From NCBI GenBank assembly GCA_029979005.1, contig JAPOIJ010000026.1, positions 1 through 38,036 on the forward strand: a stretch of DNA of 38,036 nucleotides, written 5' to 3'. The notes beneath the pieces were generated by a model, which worked only from the letters and a program-made list of their open reading frames with translations, made no database searches and was not told where the DNA came from. The position numbers and the translations under genes are program-made. Below are positions 26,888 to 36,900 of this stretch, one piece after another. Positions within the stretch are counted from its first letter, which is position 1. Each line of letters opens with the position of its first letter. This stretch comes from Planctomycetota bacterium (GTDB lineage: Bacteria > Planctomycetota > Planctomycetia > Pirellulales > Pirellulaceae).

Positions 26888-27574
26888 CTAATTCATCATC
26901 GCGTCTTCGGCAAAAGAATCCATCTTATCATAGGCCACGAACAGCCTTGAAATATGGTCGGTAAGTCGTGAAAGGTAAAATGCTTCGAACTTCCGCTTAT
27001 CTGTCTGTATTCGAGGCCGTCCATTTTCAGGAAACGCGAACAGATCCGGGCCGTCTGAGAAAGCCACCTGGCCACCTTTTTCAATATCATACACAGTGAC
27101 CGTCAAATCGGCTTTGCCTTTGTAAAGCGTTGCTCCGTCATGAATCGAGTACGATCCAATTTCTAGCACGATCAACATCTCTGCTTTCACGGCTTCACCG
27201 ATTGCCACTACGCTGGACTCTTCCCAGCCATTTTCGTCTATCCACGACTCAACTTTTCCGGGCGACACCACGGTGACGTCCTTGACGCCGTTGGCAATCT
27301 TGCCACTCACGTGCTTACCAACGGAATAGGTTAAAGTGTCGGGACCATAGGCAGAGGCGTCCGAAAGGCATAGCACTGCCACTCGCTTTCCTTCCAGCCC
27401 AGCAAATTTCGGCGGGATCTTATGCCCCTTAATCACATATAGTAACTGCGCCATTTGCTGAATGCAGCCGGTAGACGTTGTAAGTACTGCCAACGGAATT
27501 ACGATCGTTAGCGCGCAGGTAGCGAATCGTATCCCCAGTCTGCCGCCGGTAACTTTGCTCATCCTTGATCCCAT
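26888..27574 (-). CDS. Hypothetical lipoprotein
   Basis: A 228-residue protein with a lipoprotein signal: hydrophobic ALTIVIPLAVLTTS followed by lipobox STGC, lipidated Cys at about residue 37. The mature part starts with KGHKIPPKFAGLEGKRVAVLCL and has alternating strands and helices (TYSVGKHVSGKIANGVKDVTVV, EMLIVLEIGSYSIHDGATLYKGKADLTVTVYD). The pattern recalls lipoproteins with a CsgG/ABC-auxiliary-like fold, but this is only a resemblance. Start is uncertain: ATG 27574 or the ATG four codons later (27562). It lies about 170 bases downstream of ymdB on the same strand, so may be co-transcribed. Function unknown. Confidence 0.7.
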   Translation of the reverse strand: MGSRMSKVTGGRLGIRFATCALTIVIPLAVLTTSTGCIQQMAQLLYVIKGHKIPPKFAGLEGKRVAVLCLSDASAYGPDTLTYSVGKHVSGKIANGVKDVTVVSPGKVESWIDENGWEESSVVAIGEAVKAEMLIVLEIGSYSIHDGATLYKGKADLTVTVYDIEKGGQVAFSDGPDLFAFPENGRPRIQTDKRKFEAFYLSRLTDHISRLFVAYDKMDSFAEDAMMN

Positions 27575-27662
27575 TTCTATTAGCGAGGCGATCGCTCGTT
27601 GAAAAAATCGCGTTTATAATCGCGGGGAGCATAGCGGGATGAATAAGGTGGAACAAGGGCAT

Positions 27663-27686
27663 TTAAACGGGTAAAAGCCCGTTAAA
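27663..27686 (-). terminator. Possible hairpin after ymdB
   Basis: A six-pair inverted repeat, AACGGG with CCCGTT (27666-27671 and 27678-27683) with AT flanks, lies about 65 bases downstream of the ymdB stop. The minus strand has no U-run after it, so it may be an attenuating or processing hairpin and not a true terminator. Confidence 0.3.
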
Positions 27687-27748
27687 CTCTGATAGCACCC
27701 CCAAAATCAGCGATCGATTGGAAAACCCACCCATATCCGCGAGAAGAT

Positions 27749-28564
27749 CTAGTCCTCGTACTGGTCTTCCAGCTGTGCCGCCATTTTTTCGTTGATTTTG
27801 ATTCGCCGAATGCCTTGCCCTTTTCCCGACTTTGGATCGAGGTCAATCACAACGCCAGAGATCTGAACATTACCAGTCGCCACATCAAAGGGTATTGGCC
27901 GAAACGAAATGGTTGCCTTGAGCACTTTTTCAATCTTTCGCCCCAAGATACTCTCGTGCGGCCCCGTCATCCCAACATCTGAAATAAACGCCGTTCCCCC
28001 AGGAAGAATTTGCTCATCAGCCGTAGGGACGTGAGTATGTGTTCCACAGACCGCCGTCACGCGACCATCAAGATGCCGCCCCATCAGTTGTTTGTCACTG
28101 GTTGCTTCTGCGTGAAAATCGCAAAACCGAATTTTGACACTTTCAGGAATCTCGTCGAGTATGGCATTGGCTTTCGCGTAGGGGCAATCCACCGGTTTCA
28201 TAAATACCCTTCCGATCAGACTGAAGACTGCGACTTCCCGGCCATTCTCGGCTTTGACCACCGTCCAAGTTTTACCCGGTGCTTCGGCCGGATAATTCGC
28301 CGGCTTTACAATGTCATCCTTCTCCTCCAGGATTGGGATAATATCTTTCTTTCGATAGATATGATCTCCAAGCGTAATACAGTCGACTCCAGCCCCGATT
28401 AACTTTCGATAAATCGACGGAGTAATTCCGGAACCATTTTCCGCATTCTCACCGTTGACGATTACCAAATCGATGGACTCCTCACGGCGAAATCCGGGCA
28501 ATGCCTGCAAAACTATTTCAACACCCGGTTTACCTACGACGTCACCAATGAACAGAATACGCAC
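27749..28564 (-). CDS. ymdB: YmdB-family (TIGR00282) metallophosphoesterase
   Basis: A di-metal phosphodiesterase. The B. subtilis homologue hydrolyses 2',3'-cyclic AMP and affects motility/biofilm decisions. The GTG at 28564 is selected, giving the family start VRILFIGDVVGKPG and 271 residues, near the usual 264. The open frame continues 19 codons upstream to 28621, without family similarity. Metal ligands are Asp8 (IGDVVG), Glu39-Asn40 (NGENAENG), His151 (FHAEATSDK), His176 and His178 (GTHTHVP). The position usually held by Asn67 (GNH) is Asp67 (LGDHIY), a conservative but notable change. It directly follows rny on the same strand, the same pairing as in Firmicutes. Confidence 0.92.
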   Translation of the reverse strand: MRILFIGDVVGKPGVEIVLQALPGFRREESIDLVIVNGENAENGSGITPSIYRKLIGAGVDCITLGDHIYRKKDIIPILEEKDDIVKPANYPAEAPGKTWTVVKAENGREVAVFSLIGRVFMKPVDCPYAKANAILDEIPESVKIRFCDFHAEATSDKQLMGRHLDGRVTAVCGTHTHVPTADEQILPGGTAFISDVGMTGPHESILGRKIEKVLKATISFRPIPFDVATGNVQISGVVIDLDPKSGKGQGIRRIKINEKMAAQLEDQYED

Positions 28565-28718
28565 AGATTTAATTCTTTCTCTAATCGAGCCCCGCAACAA
28601 TCCTCGTCCGCGGGCCTCCACTTACTGATGTCACGCTACGAATCCGCCCGCGAACTAATTCTCAGAGATTCACAATTGGAAACATGAAAACTCGGTTGCG
28701 GGTGAGTAAGCCATTAAT

Positions 28719-30275
28719 TTACCGAGCTAATTCCGTAAATCTCGATTCACGAATAACGACCACCTTTACCTCTCCAGGATAAGACAGGCGTTCTTCATAA
28801 GCATTGGCAATCTCGCGGCAAATTTTGGCTGCCTTCGAATCGTCCGCATCTTTCGCAGCAGCAATCACTCGTACTTCTCTTCCCGCTTGTACTGCAAATG
28901 CCTGCCTTACGCCTTTAAACTCTTTGGCAATCTGCTCCAACTCTTCCATTCGCTTGATATACCGATCTAAAGATTCACGCCGTGCTCCAGGGCGGGATGC
29001 ACTGCAGGCATCCGCAGTTGCCACGACCACCGTGTAGGGGAATTCCACAAGGATCTCATCGTGGTGTCCTAAGGCAGCGTGAACGACCTCAGGGCCTTCA
29101 CCATATCGTTTCAACAAATCCGCACCAATTTTCGGGTGCCCGCCTTCCATGTCGTGATCCGCCGCTTTTCCAATATCATGGAGTAAACCACATCGCTTTG
29201 CCAATCGACCATCCAGTCCCATCATTTCCGCCAATAAGCCGGCAATAAATGCGACTTCGATACTGTGACGAAGTACGTTTTGACTGTAGCTTGTGCGGAA
29301 ATGGAGTCGACCCAACAAATCAAGCACAGGATTTTTCAGCCCATGGACATCCACCTCCTGAGCCGCTTCAGTCCCTTTCTTACGGATTAAATTGTTCATT
29401 TCCGATTGGGTTTCTTTGACCACCTCTTCGATCCGCGAAGGATGGATTCGCCCATCTGCGATCAATTTATCGAGAGAAAGCCTCGCGACCTCGCGACGCA
29501 CAGGATCAAAACCACTAACGATTACCACACCCGGTGTATCATCGATAATGACATCAACCCCGGTCTCTTTTTCAAAAGCCCTGATGTTCCTGCCTTCTCG
29601 TCCGATGATCCGACCTTTCATGTCATCATTCGGAATATCGACGGTACTGGTGGTGTGATCCGAAGTGTGGCTTGCAGCAAAACGCTGGGTGGTCATCATC
29701 AGAATTTCACGAGACTTTTCTTCGCAAATTTCTTGCATCCTTTTCTCGTGGTTAAGAATTCGCCCTCCCACTTCATCCTCAAGCTCATCTTCCAACAACT
29801 TGAGAAGACGTTTGGTTGCCTCTTCTTTATCAAGTCCAGTCATCTGATGCAGTTCGCGACGCTGCTTTTCAAGAATATCGTTTAGATCCTTTTCCGTTTG
29901 GCTAATCTGCTCCAATTTAACCTTTAAACGATTCTGAGATGATTCAATAAATTGCTCTTGCTTCTTTAAGTCATCCCCCAGCTGTTGCATCCCAGACTCT
30001 CGCTTGTCCAACTGACGCTCGCGCTGGTGAATCTTCTCTCGCGACTTACTCAACGAACGCTCAGCCTCTGCCTCGCGTTTTAATTGAACTTCTTTAATCG
30101 CGACTTCCGCATCTTTGACTTTTGCGTCGGCGTTTCGTTGAGCTTCGTCGAGAATTAACTGAGCTTTCGCTTTTGCCCCTCGACCAACTACGATTTCGTA
30201 CAATAAAACTATCCCAATACCAACCACCAAACCGCCGGCAGCGAAAATCATGTCGGGAGTTGTCATTGCTAACAT
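28719..30275 (-). CDS. rny: Ribonuclease Y
   Basis: A membrane-anchored endoribonuclease that starts mRNA decay. The 518 residues match B. subtilis RNase Y (520). It has an N-terminal helix (about 10-28, [20 protein letters not shown]), a long coiled coil (about 35-190) rich in Glu/Lys/Gln, a KH domain with the [10 protein letters not shown] loop (221-230), and an HD domain with catalytic His366-Asp367 ([12 protein letters not shown]) and LGHHDE. The frame opens to an ATG at 30314, but the ATG at 30275 has a GAGGGG sequence six bases upstream and gives the normal N-terminus. ymdB follows about 150 bases downstream. The inverted repeat at 30365-30398 lies in its leader. Confidence 0.95.
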   Translation of the reverse strand: MLAMTTPDMIFAAGGLVVGIGIVLLYEIVVGRGAKAKAQLILDEAQRNADAKVKDAEVAIKEVQLKREAEAERSLSKSREKIHQRERQLDKRESGMQQLGDDLKKQEQFIESSQNRLKVKLEQISQTEKDLNDILEKQRRELHQMTGLDKEEATKRLLKLLEDELEDEVGGRILNHEKRMQEICEEKSREILMMTTQRFAASHTSDHTTSTVDIPNDDMKGRIIGREGRNIRAFEKETGVDVIIDDTPGVVIVSGFDPVRREVARLSLDKLIADGRIHPSRIEEVVKETQSEMNNLIRKKGTEAAQEVDVHGLKNPVLDLLGRLHFRTSYSQNVLRHSIEVAFIAGLLAEMMGLDGRLAKRCGLLHDIGKAADHDMEGGHPKIGADLLKRYGEGPEVVHAALGHHDEILVEFPYTVVVATADACSASRPGARRESLDRYIKRMEELEQIAKEFKGVRQAFAVQAGREVRVIAAAKDADDSKAAKICREIANAYEERLSYPGEVKVVVIRESRFTELAR

Positions 30276-30868
30276 CAACCACCCCTCTCTTATATCTGGA
30301 GTGACGACAATCATGGACCAGATCTAGTGGTCGACAACAAGTAAGAATTGAATTTCCCTGGTAACGGATCAAGATCAAGAACGATCTCTAAAGATCCGCT
30401 GCACTAGTTCCGATGCGAACAGACGGGGTTCACGAGACTCCCTCTGAAAAGGTTTACGCCCCATGCGTGGTTCGTCGCAACGATTCAATAACGACACCCA
30501 ATGAAAATCATTTAGCTGCCGCACCCGCGTGGTTAGCCATCTGGCATCCAGGCAGTGTTGAACCGAAACCGAAACCCATCCTACTAACGGAATCAAAAAC
30601 GCCAGCTCAACCAGATCCGAGGGGCGATTACGATCCCCGGAAATTACAGGGGACAGCTTGCGCACAGCTGGTGAAAGCCGTAAAAAGACGCTCAGGATTA
30701 GATAGACAAAATCCATGGCTTACCGTAGGAGAATGTGCTGGATTTCTCGGAAAGATACCAACGATTCAATTTTCTTAGCTCATTGCCAACTTAAAGACCC
30801 TTCCTAGGGTTGTGTCACAAAGTCAGCTGTTAAAATTACACTTGAGAAATCACCTTGAAAATTACCAA
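30276..30868. other. Long unassigned stretch between rny and tilS
   Basis: About 590 bases between divergent genes. Open frames on both strands (30413-30778 plus, 30375-30716 minus) have no recognisable domain. The stretch is rich in GC hairpins: CCCC/GGGG around 30635-30652, GGGG/CCCC at 30620-30638, and CAGCTTGCGCACAGCTG at 30654-30670. It could hold a structured RNA, but no known family could be matched by eye. Confidence 0.4.
30365..30398. repeat. Nested inverted repeat in the rny leader
   Basis: An outer stem CGGATC/GATCCG (30365-30370, 30393-30398) and an inner stem AGATC/GATCT (30372-30376, 30383-30387) enclose a six-base loop. It lies 90 bases upstream of the rny start with no U-run, so a leader hairpin or protein-binding site is more likely than a terminator. 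Confidence 0.5.
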
Positions 30869-31774
30869 ATGATTTCCTGCCGCATTGTAGCAAAACTGAA
30901 CAAAAACACAATCAACCCCATAAAGTCGCAAATTTCTCCCTTGAAAAAGCTCGAACAAAAAGTTGACCTCGCTTTTCCGTGTGTTGATTGGACACACTTC
31001 AAGACCTTGATCGCTGTCTCGGGTGGGCCCGACAGCGTCGCCGCCCTGCGGGCTTTACTGGCTAACGCGGAAGCATTCTCTTCGACGGCTAAAAATTGCC
31101 TCGTCATTGCTCACGTCAATCACGGTGTCCGCGGTTCTGAATCAGATCAAGATGCCAAATTCGTTGCTCAACTCGCGGCTGAACTTAATCTCACGTTTAT
31201 CCAACGCTCAACCGAAACAAATCAAAACGGTGACCAATCGGAAGAGGAGTTGAGAAACTTTCGATATCGGCAGCTCCAAGCCATGGCGAACGAATCCGGC
31301 GCTCGTTATTTAGTGATGGGGCACAACCTGGACGATCAAGTAGAGACGATTTTATTTCGCTTTTTCCGAGGTACTGGAATCAGCGGTTTGGCGGGAATTC
31401 CCTCGAAACGACTCGCCAGCGACGCACTAACGATCGTCCGGCCTTTATTGGGCGTTAGCCGCGATGAAATCATGAATTACCTCCATGAAATTGGACAAAA
31501 AACACGCGAAGACCAATCCAACTTCGATTCAAATTACACTCGCAACTATCTAAGGAACGAGCTGATACCGGTATTAAAAGAGCGATTCGGCGATGTAGTG
31601 ACGGAGGCAATTACGCGTCTGGGAAATCAGGCGCGAGAGATGGATGGGTTTTTGATTGAGGCTTCACAGCAACTGGACAGCATCATTGAACAAGATTCGT
31701 CGAATCAGATCGTGGTAAAGTGTGAATCGCTTACTCAGGAATCTGATTTATTGATTCGCACGTGGTTGCGGTAA
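30869..31774 (+). CDS. tilS: tRNA(Ile)-lysidine synthase, interrupted before its C-terminal part
   Basis: Converts C34 of the CAU-anticodon tRNA-Ile to lysidine, an essential step for reading AUA. The ATP pyrophosphatase domain is complete: SGGPDS (51-56 from the ATG at 30869), AHVNHGVRG, GHNLDDQVET, GISGLAGIP, RPLLGVSRDEI and NYTRNYLRNELIP. The frame stops at TAA 31772-31774 after LLIRTWLR. Translation beyond this stop, in the same frame, gives sequence that looks like the remaining TilS region (see next feature). The start is uncertain: ATG 30869 has no clear ribosome-binding site, and a GTG at 30812 is also possible. Some TilS proteins are naturally short, so the product may work. Confidence 0.85.
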   Translation: MISCRIVAKLNKNTINPIKSQISPLKKLEQKVDLAFPCVDWTHFKTLIAVSGGPDSVAALRALLANAEAFSSTAKNCLVIAHVNHGVRGSESDQDAKFVAQLAAELNLTFIQRSTETNQNGDQSEEELRNFRYRQLQAMANESGARYLVMGHNLDDQVETILFRFFRGTGISGLAGIPSKRLASDALTIVRPLLGVSRDEIMNYLHEIGQKTREDQSNFDSNYTRNYLRNELIPVLKERFGDVVTEAITRLGNQAREMDGFLIEASQQLDSIIEQDSSNQIVVKCESLTQESDLLIRTWLR

Positions 31775-31945
31775 CTTTGGATTCGCAAGAAATGGCCGAG
31801 ACAGGCGATGAGCTCGTCCTGGTGGTCCGAAATATCTTCAGCGTTATTTACGCCCCGGGATCAAATACTCAACCTGCCTTGCAGCATCCGGCTTGAAAAA
31901 CGCGAAGCAACCGCCATTTTCACTCGCCAAAACGAGGCATCCTAG
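31775..31945 (+). pseudogene. tilS: Same-frame 3' continuation of tilS after TAA
   Basis: 56 codons open in the same frame as tilS directly after its TAA, ending at TAG 31943-31945. The translation begins LWIRKKWPRQAMSSSWW and ends with SIRLEKREATAIFTRQN. The WPRQAM block and the later beta-type segment resemble the part of TilS proteins that follows the ATPase domain. This suggests that the TAA is a recent nonsense change, a recoded stop or a sequencing error. The similarity is recalled, not computed. Confidence 0.6.
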
Positions 31946-32061
31946 GCATTCACAAGGGCCTCAAGCTTAGTTTTTCCAGCTTATGATGTTAAACCAGGAC
32001 GAATGTGCCAAAAACTCGGCTGAACTCAGTGACAATCCCAAGGAAGGTGAATGTTTTTTGT

Positions 32062-32090
32062 TTCCATGGTTAATTTTGCTGGTTATACTG
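32062..32090 (+). promoter_or_regulatory. Candidate sigma-70-like promoter for the MFS permease
   Basis: TTTCCA (32062-32067) and TATACT (32085-32090) are separated by 17 bases and lie about 110 bases upstream of the ATG at 32200. The -10 is good and the -35 weak. Motif match only. Confidence 0.35.
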
Positions 32091-32199
32091 TTCGGCTAAA
32101 GTCAAATCACCAATGGGCGCATCAACAACTCTTGCATCGATCATTCAATTGAGTTTTGCGTTGCCCGCTTCCACATTACTATTTCATAGGTAACCAAGC

Positions 32200-33753
32200 A
32201 TGTCAGACACTACCGTAAGTCAGGCTGAGAACAAAACAAATATGTTTTTGTTCTGGGGCTGCTTTATCGCACTTATAACCACAGCTTTCGGGTTCATTAC
32301 CCGGATGTTTTTGTTAGACGATCCGGCGATCGTTGGAGCCCTTGGACTCGATCCGGCTGAGGTCGGAGCTTTTAAGGGTATCCAAGTCTGGCCTTTTGCC
32401 TTGAGCATCATCATTTTCAGTCTTATCATCGACAAAGTTGGTTATAAATTCTCGATGATGTTTGCTTTCGCATGTCAGTTTGCTTGGGCTGTGATGGGGG
32501 TTTTTGCCCTGTCGACGCTTGACGCTGATCCCGAACGCGCAAAATTTCTGATTTACTGGGGCGGTCTGATACTCGCGTTAGGCAACGGTACGGTGGAAGC
32601 CTTCATTAACCCCGTTGTTGCCACCATGTTTGATAAAGACAAAACCAAATGGCTGAATATTCTTCACGCCGGATGGCCTGGCGGACTCGTGATTGCCGGC
32701 ATCCTGGTTATCTTCATGGGCGAACTGGATTGGAATCTTAAATTAGCGACGATTGCGATTCCAGCTTTGATTTATTTCTTGATGCTCGTGAAAGTTGACT
32801 TTCCCAAACAGGAACGTGTTGCCGCAGGAGTCAGCTACAAAGACATGCTTTCCGAATTTGGTATTCTGGGAGCAGCAGTCGTTGGCTTCTTGGTAACCCT
32901 TCAACTGATGGACTTTTTCCCCGATGGCAACAAATACGCCTTTATGGGAATCGGAGTCGCCATGGTGGTCGCCTTCGGAGCGTACACCAAAAGCCTTGGA
33001 CGTCCGCTCATGTTCGTCTTAATTCTCATCATGATGCCTCTCGCGACCACTGAAATCGGAACCGACGGTTGGATCTCTGGAATCATGGGCGCAGTCGTCA
33101 CATTCGATGGTGGCTGGATTTTGGTTTATACGTCGTTCATCATGATGGTACTGCGTTTCTTCGCCGGTCCAATCGTACACAACTTGTCGGCTCTCGGCCT
33201 ATTGATGCTTAGTTGCGTTCTGGCGATCGCCGGATTGTGGTTTCTTTCTTTTGCACAAGGTGTTGCAATCATTTTCGCGGCAGCAACTTTGTACGCTCTC
33301 GGAAAAACATTTTTCTGGCCAACCATGCTGGGAATTGTCTCTGAGCAAACACCACGAGGTGGTGCTTTGACGCTGAACGCAATTTCCGGAATTGGAATGC
33401 TGGCCGTCGGCACCCTCGGTTTTCCCTACATTGGGGCTCTTCAAGCTGACAAGGAAATCCAGGCTGTCAAACCACTGGTAGCAGAAGTACAGGAAGACGA
33501 ACTTTTGACAGACAAGAGTATCTACGAGATTATTTCTTACCAGACACTAAATGGAGATAAAATTGCAGAGCTTCAAAAGGCTGATCCTGGACTAGAAAGT
33601 AAAATTGAGGCCGCCAAATCTGGAAGTGGACAGAAAGCACTTGCAAATATGACAGTATTCCCACTGATCATGTTGCTTTGCTACATTGCCATGTGGTTCT
33701 ACTTCAAGTCGAAAGGTGGATACAAGCCAGTATCCCTCAACGACGGCCACTAA
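32200..33753 (+). CDS. MFS permease, FHS (fucose/sugar) type
   Basis: A 517-residue transporter with about 12 membrane helices. The segment GGLILALGNGTVEAFINPVVATMF matches the pattern in the FHS sugar:proton symporter group (fucose/glucose/galactose permeases) and planctomycete MFS relatives. ILHAGWPGGLVIAG follows. A charged soluble insertion of about 70 residues (QADKEIQAVKPLVAEVQEDE to KSGSGQKALANM) precedes the last helix. The substrate is not determined. AGGT lies eight bases before the ATG. A perfect terminator follows the gene, so it is likely a single-gene transcript. It is distant from the sulfatase operon and need not be linked to it. Confidence 0.85.
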   Translation: MSDTTVSQAENKTNMFLFWGCFIALITTAFGFITRMFLLDDPAIVGALGLDPAEVGAFKGIQVWPFALSIIIFSLIIDKVGYKFSMMFAFACQFAWAVMGVFALSTLDADPERAKFLIYWGGLILALGNGTVEAFINPVVATMFDKDKTKWLNILHAGWPGGLVIAGILVIFMGELDWNLKLATIAIPALIYFLMLVKVDFPKQERVAAGVSYKDMLSEFGILGAAVVGFLVTLQLMDFFPDGNKYAFMGIGVAMVVAFGAYTKSLGRPLMFVLILIMMPLATTEIGTDGWISGIMGAVVTFDGGWILVYTSFIMMVLRFFAGPIVHNLSALGLLMLSCVLAIAGLWFLSFAQGVAIIFAAATLYALGKTFFWPTMLGIVSEQTPRGGALTLNAISGIGMLAVGTLGFPYIGALQADKEIQAVKPLVAEVQEDELLTDKSIYEIISYQTLNGDKIAELQKADPGLESKIEAAKSGSGQKALANMTVFPLIMLLCYIAMWFYFKSKGGYKPVSLNDGH

Positions 33754-33821
33754 TAACCGCCCTACTATCTCTGCCGCTTTTCAATCGGCGACAGAAAAGG
33801 GCTAGCACTTGTTAACTAATT

Positions 33822-33851
33822 AAGGGACTCCCAATGGGAGTCCCTTTTTTT
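33822..33851 (+). terminator. Rho-independent terminator after the MFS permease
   Basis: A nine-pair perfect stem, GGGACTCCC (33824-33832) with GGGAGTCCC (33836-33844), has a three-base loop and a run of seven Ts; A-T pairs extend the base of the stem. It lies about 70 bases after the stop codon. Confidence 0.95.
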
Positions 33852-33945
33852 GTTCTTCCACAGACTCCAGTAACGCAAACTCATCTTTTGAAATCTACCG
33901 ACTACCACTACCATTCGGCTTGATTTCAATCTTGATGAGAATTTT

Positions 33946-36900
33946 GTGCATTATCAACAACCCACATTTCGACCAGCATCACGCTCCTCGAGAAACAGGT
34001 CCTCGCTGGGCCGGTTGCTCCGCTTCTTGGCAGCACTTGCGATGGTGGGCGGCGTGGCATTCATGCTCATTAAACAGACTGTCCAGAGTCAGCTTCAGAA
34101 GCAAATATCCAACAAAGTCAGCGAAGTCCTTCAAGGTTCAGACTTGACCTTTAACCTCGAGCAAGCTCGATTTCACGAGGGCAGGGGACTTCAATTAAAT
34201 TACGTCAGCTTGGATCTAGAGTCAGCCGATCTCTCCCAGCCGCATTCCCACCTGGAAATCTACGAGGCATTTATTCATGCCAGGATCTCGATGGCGCAAT
34301 TAATAGCCTCAGATCTTCCGATCGAAAAGATCGACATCACACGCGCCAAAATAACGCTTGTTCGCGACCGAAATGGCGAATGGGATTTCAGTCACATTAT
34401 TAATTCACTTCCCAAAACAGATTCAGAGAATCCAATTCAAATCGAATTTCGTGACTGTGAAATTCGAATGATTGATGAGCAAAATGTTAATAGCCCACCT
34501 ATCGCACTGACCAACGTAAATTTCAGACTTGGCCCACGGATAAACGGAGGAAATAAATACCAGCAGTTTGATGGAGCCTTTGAGAGCAAAGCGATTTCGA
34601 AAATCGCGTTTCAGGGATTCCTCCACCCTCCCACGAAGCAATGGAAAGCAAAACTAAGCGCCACCAACGCCCAGCTTTCAAGCGGCCTCATCAAGTTATT
34701 ACCGGCAGACCTGCAAGACCAAATGAAAGAGCTTCGAGCGGTCTCCGGAAAAATCAACCTAAAAGTCGCAGCCCAGGGAATGGCAACCTTCGAGGAGATT
34801 CCTGAGATTCAAATCAACGCACAAGTTGAGCAATTAACAATCGACGACAATCGACTTCCTTTTCCAATTCAAAATGGCAGTTTTGATTTCAATTCCAGTA
34901 ACAAACGTGACAACGAATTCCTTTCGATTAAAAATGCATCCGCGAGATTTGGGGAGGCGCAATTTAAGTGCGACTATTGGCATCGTGGATCTGTGCTCGC
35001 GCCCGAACAATACAAACTGAACGGCAGTCTCGATAATTTCAACTTCAGTAATCAAGAGCGGCTTATCAAATGGTTTCCGAAATACTGCACGAAATTTTGC
35101 GACGAATATTCACCATCGGGAACCAGCAACATTGCGTTCGAGCTGGAATACGACGGCGGGGCGTTAACCCGGTCAATAAATGCAGATTTAACAGACATGT
35201 CATTTTCGTTTTTTAAACTTCCCTATGAAGTTGCAAACTGCACAGGGAAAGTAACGCTGGAAAATGAAAAATGTGACTTTTACGTTCAATCAAATTCCGG
35301 CGATGATCTGATAATGATCAAAGGAAGCGCGCGTGGTGTGGGCAAGGCACCGACCTACGAGGTTAAAATCTCTGCCCCCGGCGCCTTGCCAATTGATCAA
35401 AAAATGAGAGATGCAATTAATGCCCACCCGGAAATAGCGTCTGTTATCAACCGGTTTGGCATTCAAGGGCAAGTCAGCGGTACAGGGAGGGTTTTTAAAA
35501 ATTCTCCAAACGGCGATGTGAACCGCGAATTCGCCGTCCGCCTGAAAAACTGCTCCATTCGACACGACAACTTTGATTACCCAATCAATGAAATTGACGG
35601 CCTTATTCAAATTCAAAATAACAACTATTGGTTTCGCAATCTTACCGGGAAAAACCACCAGGGAAGGGTCACTTGCGATGGCTACTGGAATCCAAACGAC
35701 GGACTCGACGTCACCTATCTTTGCGAATCAATTCCTCTCGACGATACACTTAAATATTCCCTTACAAGCGAACTTAGAGAGATTTGGGACAGTCTACGAA
35801 TTCGCGGAACACTCGACCAACTCAAAGTCGATATGACCATGCCGCCGGGCGCGTCAGGAGTTGATCTGGCAATGACGGCGAGAATGGGCGGCCGCAAAAT
35901 ACTCCCCAATCTCAATCAAATATCGGTTCGCCCCGTTTGGTTTCCTTACGAAGTCAATGATCTCACTGGCCAGGTCAGCGTTAAAGACGGCAGAGTTACA
36001 CTTACCAATATTCAGGGAAATCACGGTCGTACCAAACTCCGATGCCAAGGCGGCGGGGCCTACACGAATAACGACTGGTTTATCAACATCGACCAAATGG
36101 AGGTCTCATCACTTAAAGTAGATGGTGACCTCATTGACGCAGTCCCGAAAGAGATTGCACCGGCCATCAGGCAACTTGATTTTGAGGGAATCATTGGTGT
36201 CAGCGGAGCGTTAAAAGTTGAAAGCGCAGGCCGCGGACCAATTCAAAATCAACCTGGACAACCGACCGTCCTCGGCAATGGGCCTCTGCAAGCCAAACTT
36301 TTCTGGTCAGATGTTCGTTTTGATTTTAGTGGAGCCAAGATGATGATCGGCATGCCCATTGAAAACATCTATGGCTATGTCACTTTGAGTGGAACCTCCG
36401 ACCAGAATTCTTCTCGATGCAGTGGAACTGTCGCACTCGACACAATCTCAATCTACGGCCACCAAGTGACCGACATCAACGGCCCCATTTGGCTTGACGA
36501 TCAGATAATCTTAGCGGGCAACAAAAATAACATCAGGCTCGGGCCCGAAAATAGTCCAGTGAGCTACCCGCCAATTAAAGGTCGGATGCACAAAGGCGAT
36601 GTCGTGTTTAACGCTGCGATGGAAACAACGGGGACAAATCGATACCGGATCGATGCAGAATTAACCAACGGTTGTTTGAAGGAATCTTGCAAAGAATTCG
36701 GTACCGATGCCCAAAACATCACGGGGACAAGCCGGGCGTTGATCGAGCTTGAGGGCGACTATGAAGGGATCCAGTCTCAAGCAGGTCGTGGTGCGATTCA
36801 AATTTATGACGCCAAGATTTATGAACTCCCTATTTTCTTACGTTTGCTAACCATTCTCAACCTTCAAGACAACCATGCTTTTGACACAGCTAATATCAGT

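Noticed and set aside
30480-30560. tmRNA-like tag (NENHLAAAPA on plus, ANHAGAAAK on minus)
   Set aside because: No tRNA-like acceptor/T-arm ends could be found on either side, and the plus-strand frame has no stop after the LAA.
30699-30725. Sequence resembling the conserved 3' end of RNase P RNA (AGACAAAATCC then GGCTTACC)
   Set aside because: The matching 5' element GAGGAAAGTCC is absent, the ACAGAA core is altered, and other conserved blocks are missing or out of order.
30413-30778. Plus-strand 121-residue frame between rny and tilS
   Set aside because: No domain and no ribosome-binding site; an equally long minus-strand frame covers the same bases.
32200-33753. MFS permease as part of a sulfatase/sugar utilisation cluster
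   Set aside because: It is 20 kb away from the sulfatases, flanked by housekeeping genes and has its own promoter candidate and terminator.
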